A stretch of DNA of 51,673 nt from Nocardia carnea (GCF_029869215.1 NZ_JARWPM010000167.1:1-51673); one strand, 5' to 3'; shown: positions 1 through 8,513, counted from the stretch's first letter. Made by a program: numbers and translations. Notes: generated from the letters alone by a model not told the origin.

Positions 1-524
1 TGCGGTGTGGGCTCGCCCCGCCCGCTTGCGCTACGCCGCTCGTCGACGGCCCTGCGCGCGATCAATTCCCCGAGAACGAAACGCCACAACACGGCGTACA
101 TGGCACCGGCCTCGGTGTCGGTGGCGCCCAGCCGGTGTGCCGTAGCGACGAACTCGTCGAGTATCCACAGCGCCGCTCGCCCGTAGGTCTCCCCGGTGAC
201 CAGGAGATCGATGATCCAGGGAAATTCCTGCAGTGTGTCGATGAGGTAGACGATGATCGCGGCCAGCCGGTCCCGGGGTTCCTCGGGCAGGACCGGCCGG
301 GGTAACTTCTCGGCGCGGGCGCTCAGCACAGCGAAGAACAGGGCGGCTTTGGTGGGGAAATGGTGATAGATCGCCGCGGTACTGACCCCCAGCCGCTGCG
401 CGAGCCGGCGCATACTGAACGCGGCGGCACCGTCGGTGGACAGCATCCGATCGGTCGCCTCGAGAATCGCCGCGCGCTCGGCCCGGACCGGGCGGCCACG
501 CTTGCGGGGGCTGGTATTCGGCAC
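1..524 (-). CDS. TetR/AcrR family transcriptional regulator (3' end beyond window)
   Basis: DNA-binding repressor by family. Translation starts at a GTG at 524-522, preceded by a GGAGGA ribosome site, and runs open to position 1, so about 174 residues are visible and the C-terminus is missing. The N-terminus carries the usual basic lead (PRKRGRPVRAER) and a TetR helix-turn-helix (MRRLAQRLGVSTAAIYHHFPTKAALF, residues about 39-65 in two pieces). The ligand-binding domain is partly visible and shows no diagnostic feature. It lies 89 bp downstream of the small gene at 614-904 on the same strand. No clear palindrome was seen in the gap, so its target is unknown. Confidence 0.85.
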   Translation of the reverse strand, partial: MPNTSPRKRGRPVRAERAAILEATDRMLSTDGAAAFSMRRLAQRLGVSTAAIYHHFPTKAALFFAVLSARAEKLPRPVLPEEPRDRLAAIIVYLIDTLQEFPWIIDLLVTGETYGRAALWILDEFVATAHRLGATDTEAGAMYAVLWRFVLGELIARRAVDERRSASGRGEPTP

Positions 525-613
525 GGTCCTCCGTCCTGCGGTCGAGGTTTCGACAGTAGCCGTCGCGTCGCCGATCGTAAGGAACAGCCGTATCCCGAGC
601 CGGCAGTCGAGTC

Positions 614-904
614 TCAGTCGTGCGCAGTACGGAACCGGGCGATCACTTCCCGCACGTGTTCCTCGTCCCCGTTGCCCGAATCCAGCGACTCGACGGCTCG
701 CAGTACCTCCCCGAGTTTGGCCTGCTGCCGTTCGACCTGCTCGCGGTAGGTGGCGATCGCGCTCAGGATCTCGGCTACCTCGGTCGCCACGTCACCCGCG
801 CCCGATTCGGCGAGGCGGTCGCGGACCGCGATCAGGTCGCCCTCGCGGGCGAGGAGTTCATCGGGCTTGCAGCTGGACAGGTCATTGTCGCGTCCGTCGG
901 TCAT
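614..904 (-). CDS. Small hypothetical coiled-coil protein (96 aa)
   Basis: I do not recognise this family. The 96-residue product is acidic and mostly helical in appearance. A central stretch (residues about 45-70, ILSAIATYREQVERQQAKL) looks like a short coiled coil. There is no signal peptide, membrane segment or catalytic motif. The ATG at 904 follows a strong GAGGAGGGAAG ribosome site, which supports expression. It sits between the methyltransferase gene (ends 1040) and the partial TetR gene (starts 524), all on the minus strand, so it may share a transcript with either. A role as a partner or oligomerisation protein would be a guess. Confidence 0.6.
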   Translation of the reverse strand: MTDGRDNDLSSCKPDELLAREGDLIAVRDRLAESGAGDVATEVAEILSAIATYREQVERQQAKLGEVLRAVESLDSGNGDEEHVREVIARFRTAHD

Positions 905-994
905 CTTCCCTCCTCGGGCGTCCGGTCAGCGTCGGTATTCCCCGCGATCCGGCCGCTAACCGGGGGCGTCGCAGGGCTTCGGGTTGTCACGGCA

Positions 995-1021
995 CCGCGG
1001 GCCCGCCGGGTCGGGCCGCGG
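995..1021 (-). terminator. Possible hairpin after the methyltransferase gene
   Basis: CCGCGGGCCCG at 995-1005 pairs with CGGGCCGCGG at 1012-1021, with one bulged base and a 6-nt loop. It lies just past the stop of the methyltransferase gene. There is no clear U-run, so this is a weak call. Confidence 0.35.
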
Positions 1022-1039
1022 TGGACGCACGCGGGGGCC

Positions 1040-1861
1040 TCAGAACGAGAAGCGGTTCAGGACGTCGTATCGGCCGATCGGCGTCGCGCGCACACCTTTG
1101 TACAGAACTCGCAGGGGCCTGGCGGGTATCCGATCGGCCCCGGCCAGGCTGGAGCCGCTTTCCAGGAGCTGCAGCCGGGGATTCCACTGCTGGAGCCGCC
1201 GCGGATCGGCGATACCCCAGGCGATGATGCCCTTGGTGAAGACTTTCGACAGGCGGGCACCGATCGGCGCCACCGTATCGAAAAGAAGTTCGCCGCCGGG
1301 GAATTGATCGGTCAGGCGCTGCAGCAGCGCACGGACCTCGGCCTCGCGCAGGTACATGAACAGGCCCTCGGCGATGATCAGGGTGGGGCGATCGGACGGA
1401 ATTTCCGCCGTCCAGCCGGGGTCGGTCACCGAGGTGCCGACCATCCGGTAGCGGTCACCGTCGTCGTAGAGGTGGCGGCGCAGCTCGATCACGTGCGGTT
1501 GGTCGATATCGAACCAGCGCACCTGCGGCGGCGGCCGCAGCCTGAAGGCCCGGGTGTCCATTCCACATCCGAGATGGAGTACCACAGCGTCGGGGTGGCG
1601 GCGCAGGAAATCGGCGGACCAGGAGTCCAGCCGGGCGGCCCGCAGGGCGACCAGCCACTGGTTCACGCCGGGCCGGATCGCGCGCCGGACCCGGTCCCAG
1701 TCGTAGTCGATCCGATCGACCGCGTCGGCCGCCGCGATATCGCCGAGCACCGAATGCGGGGACCGGCTGTCGCAGGCACGTAAGTACAGGGTGCACAGAT
1801 TGGTCCACTCCACCGAACGCCAGCGGACCGCGCGGAAATCGACCTTGCCCGACCTGGTCAT
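1040..1861 (-). CDS. SAM-dependent methyltransferase, LCMT/PPM1 (TcmP-like) family
   Basis: Predicted class I methyltransferase of 273 residues. Motif I is visible as LHLGCGMDTR (95-104). The family-typical acidic segment FDIDQPHVI (117-125) and the AEGLFMYL segment follow; together they mark the leucine carboxyl methyltransferase family (PF04072 type). Bacterial members are usually small-molecule O-methyltransferases or uncharacterised, so no substrate is assigned. The ATG at 1861 is chosen because AGGAGGAGAAGG lies just upstream. The reading frame stays open far beyond this start, but that extension is antisense to the LysR gene and is not coding. The gene lies 77 bp downstream of the LysR gene on the same strand. 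Confidence 0.85.
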   Translation of the reverse strand: MTRSGKVDFRAVRWRSVEWTNLCTLYLRACDSRSPHSVLGDIAAADAVDRIDYDWDRVRRAIRPGVNQWLVALRAARLDSWSADFLRRHPDAVVLHLGCGMDTRAFRLRPPPQVRWFDIDQPHVIELRRHLYDDGDRYRMVGTSVTDPGWTAEIPSDRPTLIIAEGLFMYLREAEVRALLQRLTDQFPGGELLFDTVAPIGARLSKVFTKGIIAWGIADPRRLQQWNPRLQLLESGSSLAGADRIPARPLRVLYKGVRATPIGRYDVLNRFSF

Positions 1862-1938
1862 CGCCCTTCTCCTCCTCTGTGTGGGGTAGCGCTTGATCGA
1901 TACGAGGTCGCCGGTGTTCCCCCGCAGGAGCGAGGCTC

Positions 1939-2874
1939 CTAGCGTTTGCGGCCCCGGGCGGGCTTCTTCCGGGAGGGTGCCTGTTTCCGCGCGCCGCGCG
2001 GTCGTTTGGCGGGGGAGTCCGGTTTCCGCGGTGCCGGTTGTGTGCTTTTCGCGGCGGGGGAGCGGGAGCTGTTCTCCGAGCGGCCGCGTACGACGCCGAT
2101 GAATTCCTCCACCGCGTCCGTGGTCCGGGTCGCCGGCCAGGCGAGGGCGATTTCGGTATCGCCGGTATCGGTCACCGTGCGGTAGACGAGGTCGCGCCGG
2201 TGGTGCAGGCGGGCGATCGAATGAGGCACGACGGCGACGCCGACGCCGGCGGCGACGAGTTCGATGGCGGCGGCGACGGTGTCGATATCGGTGGTGTCCT
2301 GCACGCGTTCGTCCGCGAGATCGGCCATGCCGACCTCGTCGAACAGTGCGATCGCGTGGTCCTTGGGTACCACGACGACGGGCAGCTCCCGGTAGAGCGG
2401 GATCGCGTTCATACCGGCACGGTCGATCGGCAACCGGACGAAGCACATATCGACCCGGCCCTCGCGCAGGGCCGATTCCTGTTCGGCCTGCGCGACCGCG
2501 ACCATGTCGAGCGGGGTCTCGAGGAGTCGCCGGCCCCAGATCCGCTCCCACTTGGTGACGGTGACGCCGGGCACGAACCCCACCCGCAGCGGGACGGGGG
2601 TGGTGTCCGCCGCGGTGGTCGCCGCGTTCTCCGTCCGCGCGATGATGTCGCGTGCCTCCCGCAGCAGCTCCCGTCCCGCGTCGGTCAGCTGGGTGGGCCG
2701 GGCGCCGGGGACGAACAGTTTCGTGCCGAGCTCGGTCTCCAGGTCGATGACCGTATGACTGAGCTTCTGGCGGGAGATATGCAACGCCTTCGCGGCGCGG
2801 GCGAAATGCAGTTCCTCCGCGACTGCGGTGAACCAGCGCAGGCGCTGCACATCGATCGAGGAGAACCGGCTCAT
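1939..2874 (-). CDS. LysR family transcriptional regulator with basic C-terminal tail
   Basis: A 311-residue LysR-type regulator. The N-terminal winged helix is clear (VQRLRWFTAVAEELHFARAA, then ALHISRQKLSHTVIDLE, to about residue 50). A two-lobed substrate-binding domain starts near VPLRVGFVPG. The last 45 or so residues form a Lys/Arg/Pro-rich, probably disordered tail (KRPRGARKQAPSRKKPARGRKR in pieces), which is not part of the usual LysR fold. The ATG at 2874 begins the conserved MSRFSSIDVQRLRWF; the open frame upstream is not family-like. It is divergent from the DUF5997 gene at 2936, with 61 bp between the starts, so the two probably share a control region. Confidence 0.88.
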   Translation of the reverse strand: MSRFSSIDVQRLRWFTAVAEELHFARAAKALHISRQKLSHTVIDLETELGTKLFVPGARPTQLTDAGRELLREARDIIARTENAATTAADTTPVPLRVGFVPGVTVTKWERIWGRRLLETPLDMVAVAQAEQESALREGRVDMCFVRLPIDRAGMNAIPLYRELPVVVVPKDHAIALFDEVGMADLADERVQDTTDIDTVAAAIELVAAGVGVAVVPHSIARLHHRRDLVYRTVTDTGDTEIALAWPATRTTDAVEEFIGVVRGRSENSSRSPAAKSTQPAPRKPDSPAKRPRGARKQAPSRKKPARGRKR

Positions 2875-2935
2875 ATCGGCAAGGGTATGGCACCGCGGCG
2901 TCGGGCCCGGCCCGGCGGCCCGATAGGCTGTCGCG

Positions 2936-3346
2936 GTGAGCCCGGACCGGAAACCGCAGATGATGAAGCCGCTGACCGCGGCGAACAAGCTCGGCATCTA
3001 TCTACCCGCGGCTCCCGAAGAGTTCCGCAACAGCCCGGTTTCGCGGGCCGAACTCGACGAGCTCCGGACCGATCCCCCGCAGTGGCTCACCGAACTGCGC
3101 CGTACCGGGCCGTTCCCGCGCGATATCGTGGCCCGCAAGCTCGGTATCTCCCGTAGCGGCCTGAGCCGGGCCGGGGTCTCCGATTCACTCACCGCCGACG
3201 AGATCGCCGCATTGCTCGCGGATCCGCCGGAGTGGCTCGTGCGCGAACGCGAAAGCTATGCCGCCGTGCGCGCCGAGGAGGAACGGGTCCAGGCCAAGGA
3301 GGCCGAACGCCGGGCCGCGACCAACCGGCCGGCAAAGAACTGGTAG
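2936..3346 (+). CDS. DUF5997 family protein
   Basis: A 136-residue cytoplasmic protein matching the actinobacterial DUF5997 family as I recall it. That family is a small protein of unknown function, often next to a LysR gene. Visible hallmarks are a KPLTAANKLGIYLPAAPEEF start region and two matching segments, one around PPQWLTELRRTGPFPRDIVARKLGISRSGLSRAG and one around LADPPEWLVRERESYAAV. A helix-turn-helix-like stretch (VARKLGISRSGLSRAG) is apparent, so DNA binding is possible. The GTG at 2936 is used; an in-frame ATG at 2960 is an alternative. The ribosome site is weak for both. It is divergent from the LysR gene. Confidence 0.75.
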   Translation: MSPDRKPQMMKPLTAANKLGIYLPAAPEEFRNSPVSRAELDELRTDPPQWLTELRRTGPFPRDIVARKLGISRSGLSRAGVSDSLTADEIAALLADPPEWLVRERESYAAVRAEEERVQAKEAERRAATNRPAKNW

Positions 3347-3364
3347 CCGGTCGGAGACGACCGG
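3347..3364 (+). terminator. Short hairpin directly after the DUF5997 stop
   Basis: CCGGTCG (3347-3353), a GAGA loop and CGACCGG (3358-3364) form a perfect 7-bp stem with a tetraloop starting one base after the stop codon. It lies in the 56-bp gap between convergent genes, as expected of a terminator. No U-run follows. Confidence 0.5.
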
Positions 3365-3402
3365 GCGAGGTGGTGCCGAGGCCGGGTATCCGGCGCCGGG
3401 CC

Positions 3403-4338
3403 TCACCGTCGTTCCGGAGGTGGCGAGCGGCGAGACGTCCGGGCGGGCACGCGGCGCACGAGCCGGACGAGGTCGCCGGCGGGCCCCTCCAGCTGTCGCG
3501 GCGGCCGCCAGACGGCGCGCAAGGTGCGTTCGAGGTGCAGGTCTTCCACTTCGACGATCTTCAGTTCACCCGACTCCACCTGCGCGGCGACCGCCAGCGT
3601 GCTCAGGACCGCCGGCCCGACTCCGCCCAGGACACTGGTTCTGATGGCGGCCCCGCTGCCGAGCTCGAGGAGCGGCGCGGCCCGCTCGTATTCGTGGAGG
3701 GCCAGGTCGAGCGTCGTCCGGGTGCCGGAGCCGGGCTCACGGACCACGAGCGGAGTTCGCGCCAGCTCGGCGACCGTCAACGGGCGTCTACGGCGCGTCC
3801 AGGGATGGTGCGGGTCGACCACGACCACCAGCCGGTCGTAGGCGACCGCGATACTGTGCAGTGCCCGCGGCACGGTCGGGGATTCGACGAATCCGATATC
3901 GCATTGCCCGGCGGTGACGTCCGCGCACACCTGCCGGGAATTGCGCACCTGGAGGTGGATCGTGACGCCGGGAGCCGCGCGCCGGAACTGCCCCAGCCAT
4001 GCCGGCAGCAGATGTTCGGCGACGGTCATACTCGCGCTCACGGTGAGTTCCGCGGCCCGCTTCTCGCGCATCCCGGCGGCGACGTCGAGCAGATGCCGGG
4101 CGTCGTCGAGAACTTTGCGCGACCAGTGGGCGAGCACCGTGCCCTCCGGGGTCAGCGTCGAGCCGGTGGGCTTTCGCTGTAACAGCGGCGCGCCGACCCG
4201 GGCCTCGAGCTTCTTGATCGCACGGCTGGCGTTCGGTTGCGCGATACCGGCGATTCTGGCTGCCGCACCGAGGCTTCCGTGGTCGTCGACCCCGACGAGT
4301 AGTTCCAGAACGCCGAGCTCGGGCCATTCGTTGGACAT
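3403..4338 (-). CDS. LysR family transcriptional regulator (YeiE/CysB-like), divergent from yeiH
   Basis: A 311-residue LysR regulator. The winged helix covers residues about 8-65 (GVLELLVGVDDHGSLGAAARIAGIAQ, then ASRAIKKLEARVGAPLL). The effector domain follows from about residue 95 (ELTVSASMTVAEHLLPAWL). This layout resembles YeiE/CbbR-type regulators, which are commonly divergent from YeiH-family transporters. That is the arrangement here: the gene at 4441 runs the other way, with 102 bp between the starts. A perfect 7-3-7 palindrome at 4367-4383 lies in that gap and is the natural binding-site candidate. Regulation of the exporter gene and of itself is inferred. Confidence 0.88.
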   Translation of the reverse strand: MSNEWPELGVLELLVGVDDHGSLGAAARIAGIAQPNASRAIKKLEARVGAPLLQRKPTGSTLTPEGTVLAHWSRKVLDDARHLLDVAAGMREKRAAELTVSASMTVAEHLLPAWLGQFRRAAPGVTIHLQVRNSRQVCADVTAGQCDIGFVESPTVPRALHSIAVAYDRLVVVVDPHHPWTRRRRPLTVAELARTPLVVREPGSGTRTTLDLALHEYERAAPLLELGSGAAIRTSVLGGVGPAVLSTLAVAAQVESGELKIVEVEDLHLERTLRAVWRPPRQLEGPAGDLVRLVRRVPARTSRRSPPPERR

Positions 4339-4366
4339 ACCCGGATTATATGGCTGTGTCGTAGGG

Positions 4367-4383
4367 CATATCAGGTTGATATG
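4367..4383. promoter_or_regulatory. Perfect 7-3-7 palindrome between LysR and yeiH genes
   Basis: CATATCA, ggt, TGATATG. It lies 29 bp from the LysR start codon and 58 bp from the exporter start codon, in an AT-richer pocket of a GC-rich region. The placement fits a LysR operator serving both divergent genes. Confidence 0.6.
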
Positions 4384-4440
4384 TGGTGATAGCCGATTAC
4401 CAGCTACCGGGGGTGGGGCCGGCGGAGCAGAGTCGGCGAT

Positions 4441-5508
4441 ATGTCCAGGACTGTCCGCCCGGCGACCGATCCGCTACGTCCGGTGCGCCCCGAGGCCGCC
4501 CCGCGGCCCGCCCGCACGATCCGCCGGCCCGGCGCGGGCACGCTCGCGGGTATCGCCCTGTGCGCCGCCGTGGCGACGGTGTCGATGGGAATCGGGTGCC
4601 TGCTACCGGCGGTGAGCCCGCTCCTGATCGCCATCGCGCTCGGCGCGTTGTCGGCGAACCTCGTCGCGATACCCAGTCGGCTCCGGCCGGGGCTGGACCT
4701 GTCGGCCAAGCGATTGCTGCGGGTGGGCGTGGCGCTACTCGGCCTGCGACTGATGTTCAGTGACGTCATCGGCCTCGGCTGGGGTGTGCTCGCCGTCGTC
4801 GTGGCGGTCGTCGTCCTCGGAATCGGGGGCACCGTGTACGCCGGGAAGTTGCTCGGATTGTCGTGGTCGCAGCGAGTGCTCATCGCCTGCGGTTTCTCCA
4901 TCTGCGGCGCGGCGGCGGTCGCGGCCGCTGGCGGGGTGATCGACGCCGAGGAGGAGGAACTGCTCACCGCGGTCGCACTGGTGGTGGTCTTCGGGACGCT
5001 GCTGCTGGCCGCCGTTCCGCTGCTGTCGAACGTGCTGGGGCTGTCGGACCGGCAGTCCGGAACATGGGCGGGCGGCTCGATCCACGAGGTGGCCCAGGCG
5101 GTCGCGGCCGGCGGCATCCTCGGCGGTGGCGCGCTTGCCGTCGCCACGGTGGTGAAACTGGCCCGCGTCCTGATGCTGGCACCCGTGCTGGCCTATCTCG
5201 GTGCCCGCCGGCGCCGGATGAGCGAGCGGGACGGTGCCGAGACAGCGCGGCCACCGCTGATTCCGCTGTTCGTCCTCGGCTTCCTCGGCTGCGTCGCCCT
5301 GCGCTCGTCCGGGCTGCTGCCACCGGGCCTGCTCGCCGCTGCCGAGTTCGTGCAGACCGCACTACTCACCGGGGCGATGTTCGCGTTGGGTACCGGTGTG
5401 CGCATTGCACTGCTGCGCGCGGTGGGGCCGCGCCCGCTCGTGCTGGCAACCCTGTCCACCGTGTGGGTAGCGTCCCTCGCGCTGCTCGGTGCCCTGCTGG
5501 CGACGTGA
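4441..5508 (+). CDS. yeiH: YeiH family putative sulfate/anion exporter (UPF0324)
   Basis: A 355-residue polytopic membrane protein with about ten hydrophobic segments from residue 32 onward. The two family signatures are present: FSICGAAAVAAAGGV (residues about 151-165) and GTWAGGSIHEVAQAVAAGG (about 206-224). The family is usually annotated as putative sulfate exporter; the substrate is not proven for most members. The first 30 residues are Pro/Arg-rich and cytoplasmic. The divergent LysR gene and the palindrome between them suggest inducer-controlled expression. A perfect 14-bp hairpin at 5629-5666 follows the gene. Confidence 0.88.
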   Translation: MSRTVRPATDPLRPVRPEAAPRPARTIRRPGAGTLAGIALCAAVATVSMGIGCLLPAVSPLLIAIALGALSANLVAIPSRLRPGLDLSAKRLLRVGVALLGLRLMFSDVIGLGWGVLAVVVAVVVLGIGGTVYAGKLLGLSWSQRVLIACGFSICGAAAVAAAGGVIDAEEEELLTAVALVVVFGTLLLAAVPLLSNVLGLSDRQSGTWAGGSIHEVAQAVAAGGILGGGALAVATVVKLARVLMLAPVLAYLGARRRRMSERDGAETARPPLIPLFVLGFLGCVALRSSGLLPPGLLAAAEFVQTALLTGAMFALGTGVRIALLRAVGPRPLVLATLSTVWVASLALLGALLAT

Positions 5509-5628
5509 CCGGGACCGCCGCGTCCGGGAACGGGACATCAGAGGTGCCGGTCCGTGGGTCACGGTCATCGAACTGTCCGCATCGGAGCCGCCGAGACGAC
5601 GGTCGCTGTGGCGCCTGCCGCGGGTACG

Positions 5629-5666
5629 GGAAGTTCACCCGGCCGGCTCCGACCGGGTGAACTTCC
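5629..5666. terminator. Bidirectional hairpin between convergent yeiH and ABC ATPase genes
   Basis: GGAAGTTCACCCGG (5629-5642) pairs perfectly with CCGGGTGAACTTCC (5653-5666) across a 10-nt loop. It sits between two convergent genes, so it can serve both strands. Confidence 0.75.
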
Positions 5667-5687
5667 TGCCGGCGAGTGGGCGGGATA

Positions 5688-6491
5688 TCAGTCCGCGTGT
5701 GTCGCCGAGCCGAGCAACTCCCGGATCCGGTTGGCGACCCGGATGAATTCCGGCTGCTCCATCGTCGTGGCGTACTCCCGATGCGCGGGCAGGTCCACGT
5801 CGAGCAGTTCGATGATCCGGCCCGGCCGCGGGCTCATCACGACCACCCGGTTGGCGAGGTAGACGGCCTCGGCCACCGAATGGGTGACCAGCAGGACCGT
5901 GGTGCCCGTTTCCCGCCAGATCCGGTGGAGCTCGATATTCATCCGTTCCCGGGTGAGAGCGTCGAGTGCGCCGAACGGCTCGTCCATCAGCAGCACTTCC
6001 GGTTCGTGCAGCAGCGCCCGGCACAGCGACACCCGCTGCTGCATACCGCCGGACAGTTCGTGCGGCAGGGCGTTCTCGAATCCGGCGAGCCCGGTCATCT
6101 CGATCAGGCGTGCGCATTCCGATTCGGCCGTTCGTTTGCTCATACCGCGCATCTCGGCCTGGAGCAGGATGTTCTTGCGGACGGTCCGCCATTCCAGCAG
6201 TGCGGCGCGCTGGAATACGTAGCCGATATTGCGCTGCGGCCCGCGTACGGGCGCGCCGCCGAGTTCGACGCTGCCCCGGCTCGGCCGGGTGAGGCCGGCG
6301 ACGACTTTCAGCAGCGTCGATTTCCCGCAGCCCGAGGGGCCGACGATCGACACGAATTCGCCGCGGCGGATCCGCAGGCCGACATCGTCGAGTGCGGTGA
6401 CCTCGCCGCGCTTGGAAGCGAACCGGACGGTGAGGTCGTCGACCGCGACGGCGGTATCGGTGCGGGCGAGAGTGTCGGTGGATGTACTCAT
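5688..6491 (-). CDS. ABC transporter ATP-binding protein (SsuB/TauB-type)
   Basis: Nucleotide-binding subunit (267 aa) of an importer. Walker A is GPSGCGKST (51-59), the signature is LSGGMQQR (146-153), and Walker B is VLLMDEP (166-172), followed by the D-loop GALD and the switch-region histidine (LLVTHSVAEAVYLA). It resembles the nitrate/sulfonate/taurine/hydroxymethylpyrimidine group. The ATG at 6491 starts MSTSTDTLART, 17 bp after the stop of the binding-protein gene. It is the last gene of a minus-strand operon ordered permease, binding protein, ATPase. The operon shares an operator-like site with the enzyme operon at 9.8 kb. Confidence 0.92.
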   Translation of the reverse strand: MSTSTDTLARTDTAVAVDDLTVRFASKRGEVTALDDVGLRIRRGEFVSIVGPSGCGKSTLLKVVAGLTRPSRGSVELGGAPVRGPQRNIGYVFQRAALLEWRTVRKNILLQAEMRGMSKRTAESECARLIEMTGLAGFENALPHELSGGMQQRVSLCRALLHEPEVLLMDEPFGALDALTRERMNIELHRIWRETGTTVLLVTHSVAEAVYLANRVVVMSPRPGRIIELLDVDLPAHREYATTMEQPEFIRVANRIRELLGSATHAD

Positions 6492-6508
6492 ATCGTCACC
6501 TGTCCCGG

Positions 6509-7549
6509 TCACGGCTTGCTGGTGGGAGCGAATTCCGATGCCCAGTACTTGGCCGGGTCCTCGGCTTTGTCGAGGAGACCGGCATTGCTGAGGACATCGA
6601 CGGTGGCGCGCCAATCGGCCTCGGCATTGGTGCCCGGCGCCTTACCGGCGGTTTCCGGGGTGCTGAGCAACGGGATGGTCTGCTGCCACTGCTGGAGCAG
6701 GACCTCCTTCGGCGGCAGCTGCGGATCTTTGCCTTCCATCGCCGCGACCGCGGCCTCCGGGTTCGCGACCGCGGCGGCGAACGCCTCACTGGTCGCGTCC
6801 ACCATGGCCTGGACCAGCTCGGGCGAGGATTCGATGGTGGCCTGGTTCGCGATCAGCCCGTTGCTGAAGAAGCTCAGGCCCTGATCGGAATACCGCAGGT
6901 AGCGGACCTCCCGGCCGCTTTTGTTCGCGATGGTGGGGCCCTGGTCGTGCGCGAACCCGATGAGCCCGTCGACGCGGCCGGACAGCATCGCCGACATCTT
7001 GCCCGCCGAGTCGAGGCTCTGCTGGGTCACCCGATCCGCCGGAACGCCCGCCTTGTCGAGATAAACCGGGAAGGTCGTGGTCGGCGCGTCGCCCGCGGAG
7101 ACGGCGATGGTCTTACCCGCCAGATCTGCCGGTGTCCGGATATCCGAATCGGCGAACACCTGCACCGCCGACGGCGTGGTCTGCAGGAAGACACCGACGC
7201 TCTGGATCTTGACGCCCTTGTCGATATTGCTCAGCACGGCCGGGGTATCGGCCCATCCGAAGTCGGTCTGCTTCGAGCCGGTGGCCTGCGCGGTCTTGGT
7301 CGAACCCTGGCCGGCGGAAATCGTCAGATCGATACCGTGCTCGGCGAAGATGCCCTCCTGCACCCCGTAATAGAACGGGGCGTGCTCACCGTAGGGATAC
7401 CAGTTCAGCATCAGCGAGACCGCGGTGGTCGCCCCGTCGGTGCCGGGGTCCTTCGCCGCGGTGCCGCCGCCTCCGCAGCCAGTCAAGACCAGCAGCGAAG
7501 CGACCGCGGTGGCGGCGATCGTCGTGAGTGTACGAGTTCGGAATTTCAT
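6509..7549 (-). CDS. ABC transporter substrate-binding lipoprotein (SsuA/NMT1-THI5-like)
   Basis: Extracytoplasmic solute receptor of 346 residues. It has a short basic start, a hydrophobic core and the lipobox LTGC with Cys25 as the lipidated residue. The mature N-terminus VSLMLNWYPYGEHAPFYYG followed by GVQEGIFAEHGIDL is typical of the NMT1/THI5-SsuA fold that binds hydroxymethylpyrimidine, sulfonates or nitriles. The exact ligand cannot be read from sequence. It sits between the permease gene (ends 7592) and the ATPase gene (starts 6491). The shared LacI-type operator suggests a ligand related to the substrate of the DUF993 operon. Confidence 0.9.
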   Translation of the reverse strand: MKFRTRTLTTIAATAVASLLVLTGCGGGGTAAKDPGTDGATTAVSLMLNWYPYGEHAPFYYGVQEGIFAEHGIDLTISAGQGSTKTAQATGSKQTDFGWADTPAVLSNIDKGVKIQSVGVFLQTTPSAVQVFADSDIRTPADLAGKTIAVSAGDAPTTTFPVYLDKAGVPADRVTQQSLDSAGKMSAMLSGRVDGLIGFAHDQGPTIANKSGREVRYLRYSDQGLSFFSNGLIANQATIESSPELVQAMVDATSEAFAAAVANPEAAVAAMEGKDPQLPPKEVLLQQWQQTIPLLSTPETAGKAPGTNAEADWRATVDVLSNAGLLDKAEDPAKYWASEFAPTSKP

Positions 7550-7591
7550 GCGAGTTCTCCAGCTGTGGCACTGATAGGGATATTCGGCAGT

Positions 7592-8464
7592 TCAGGCCGC
7601 GCCGACGGCCGAGGCCGTGGAGCGGCGCGAGGCGTGCCAGGGAATGAGGAACTGTTCGGCGATTTCGATGATCGCGAACAGGATGATGCCCAGCAGGGAC
7701 ATGATGATCAGGGCGGCGAACAGCATCGCTGTATCGATATTGCCGTTGGCTTGCAGGATCACATAGCCGAGGCCTTCGTTGGCGCCGACGAACTCACCGA
7801 CGACGGCACCGGTGACCGCGAGAGTGGCGGCGATTTTGAGGCCGGACATCAGCTGTGGCAGCGAGGCCGGGAAACGCACCTTCACAAAGGTCTTCCAGTT
7901 GCTCGCGCCCATGGTGGAGGTGAGTTCGAGTATTTCCGGGTCGACCGAACGCAGCCCGGCCATACCGGCGATCACGATCGGGAAGAACGCCATCAGCACG
8001 GCGACGAGGATCTTGGGACTGGTGCCGAAACCCAGCCATACGATGAACAGCGGTGCGATCGCGATCTTGGGAATGACCTGCGCGAAGAGAATGAGCGGAT
8101 ACATCGTCCGCTCGACACCGCGGGAGTAGATCATCACCAGCGCGACGGCCTCGCCGACCAGCGCGGCGATCACGAAGCCGACCACCGTTTCGTAGGTCGT
8201 CACCCAGGTGTTCTGGAGCAGATAGGCCGAGTTGTCGGCGGCGGTGCGCCAGGTATCGGCCGGCGACGGCAGAATGTACGGTTCGACGAGCTCGAATTCG
8301 GTGACCGCCCACCAGGCGACGACGAGCACCGCCACCAGGGCGAGCGGCCGCCAGACGGTCGACCACACAATGGAGGGGGAGGGGAGTGTCCGGCGCCGAG
8401 TGCGCACGGGTCGCGTCGCTTTCGGTGCGGACGAACCGGCCTCGACGGACGTGACTACCGCCAT
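7592..8464 (-). CDS. ABC transporter permease (SsuC/ThiX-type)
   Basis: Membrane subunit of 290 residues with about six transmembrane segments. The coupling motif for the ATPase is visible in the second half (STMGASNWKTFVKVRFPASL, residues about 194-213, an EAA-type loop). The ATG at 8464 gives MAVVTSVEAG; the frame remains open upstream, but that stretch overlaps the promoter and operator and is not coding. It is the first gene of the permease - binding protein - ATPase operon. A near-consensus minus-strand promoter at 8541-8570 and an operator-like site at 8514-8527 lie in front. Confidence 0.9.
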   Translation of the reverse strand: MAVVTSVEAGSSAPKATRPVRTRRRTLPSPSIVWSTVWRPLALVAVLVVAWWAVTEFELVEPYILPSPADTWRTAADNSAYLLQNTWVTTYETVVGFVIAALVGEAVALVMIYSRGVERTMYPLILFAQVIPKIAIAPLFIVWLGFGTSPKILVAVLMAFFPIVIAGMAGLRSVDPEILELTSTMGASNWKTFVKVRFPASLPQLMSGLKIAATLAVTGAVVGEFVGANEGLGYVILQANGNIDTAMLFAALIIMSLLGIILFAIIEIAEQFLIPWHASRRSTASAVGAA

Positions 8465-8513
8465 CTGGAGTCCTAAAGCTAGTAGTGGAGCGGGGTTCGC
8501 ACTACACCCGCCG

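Noticed and set aside
1040..2893. A single 617-residue minus-strand ORF joining the methyltransferase to upstream sequence
   Set aside because: Only the last 273 residues have family resemblance; the rest overlaps the LysR gene in another frame, and a strong ribosome site precedes the internal ATG at 1861.
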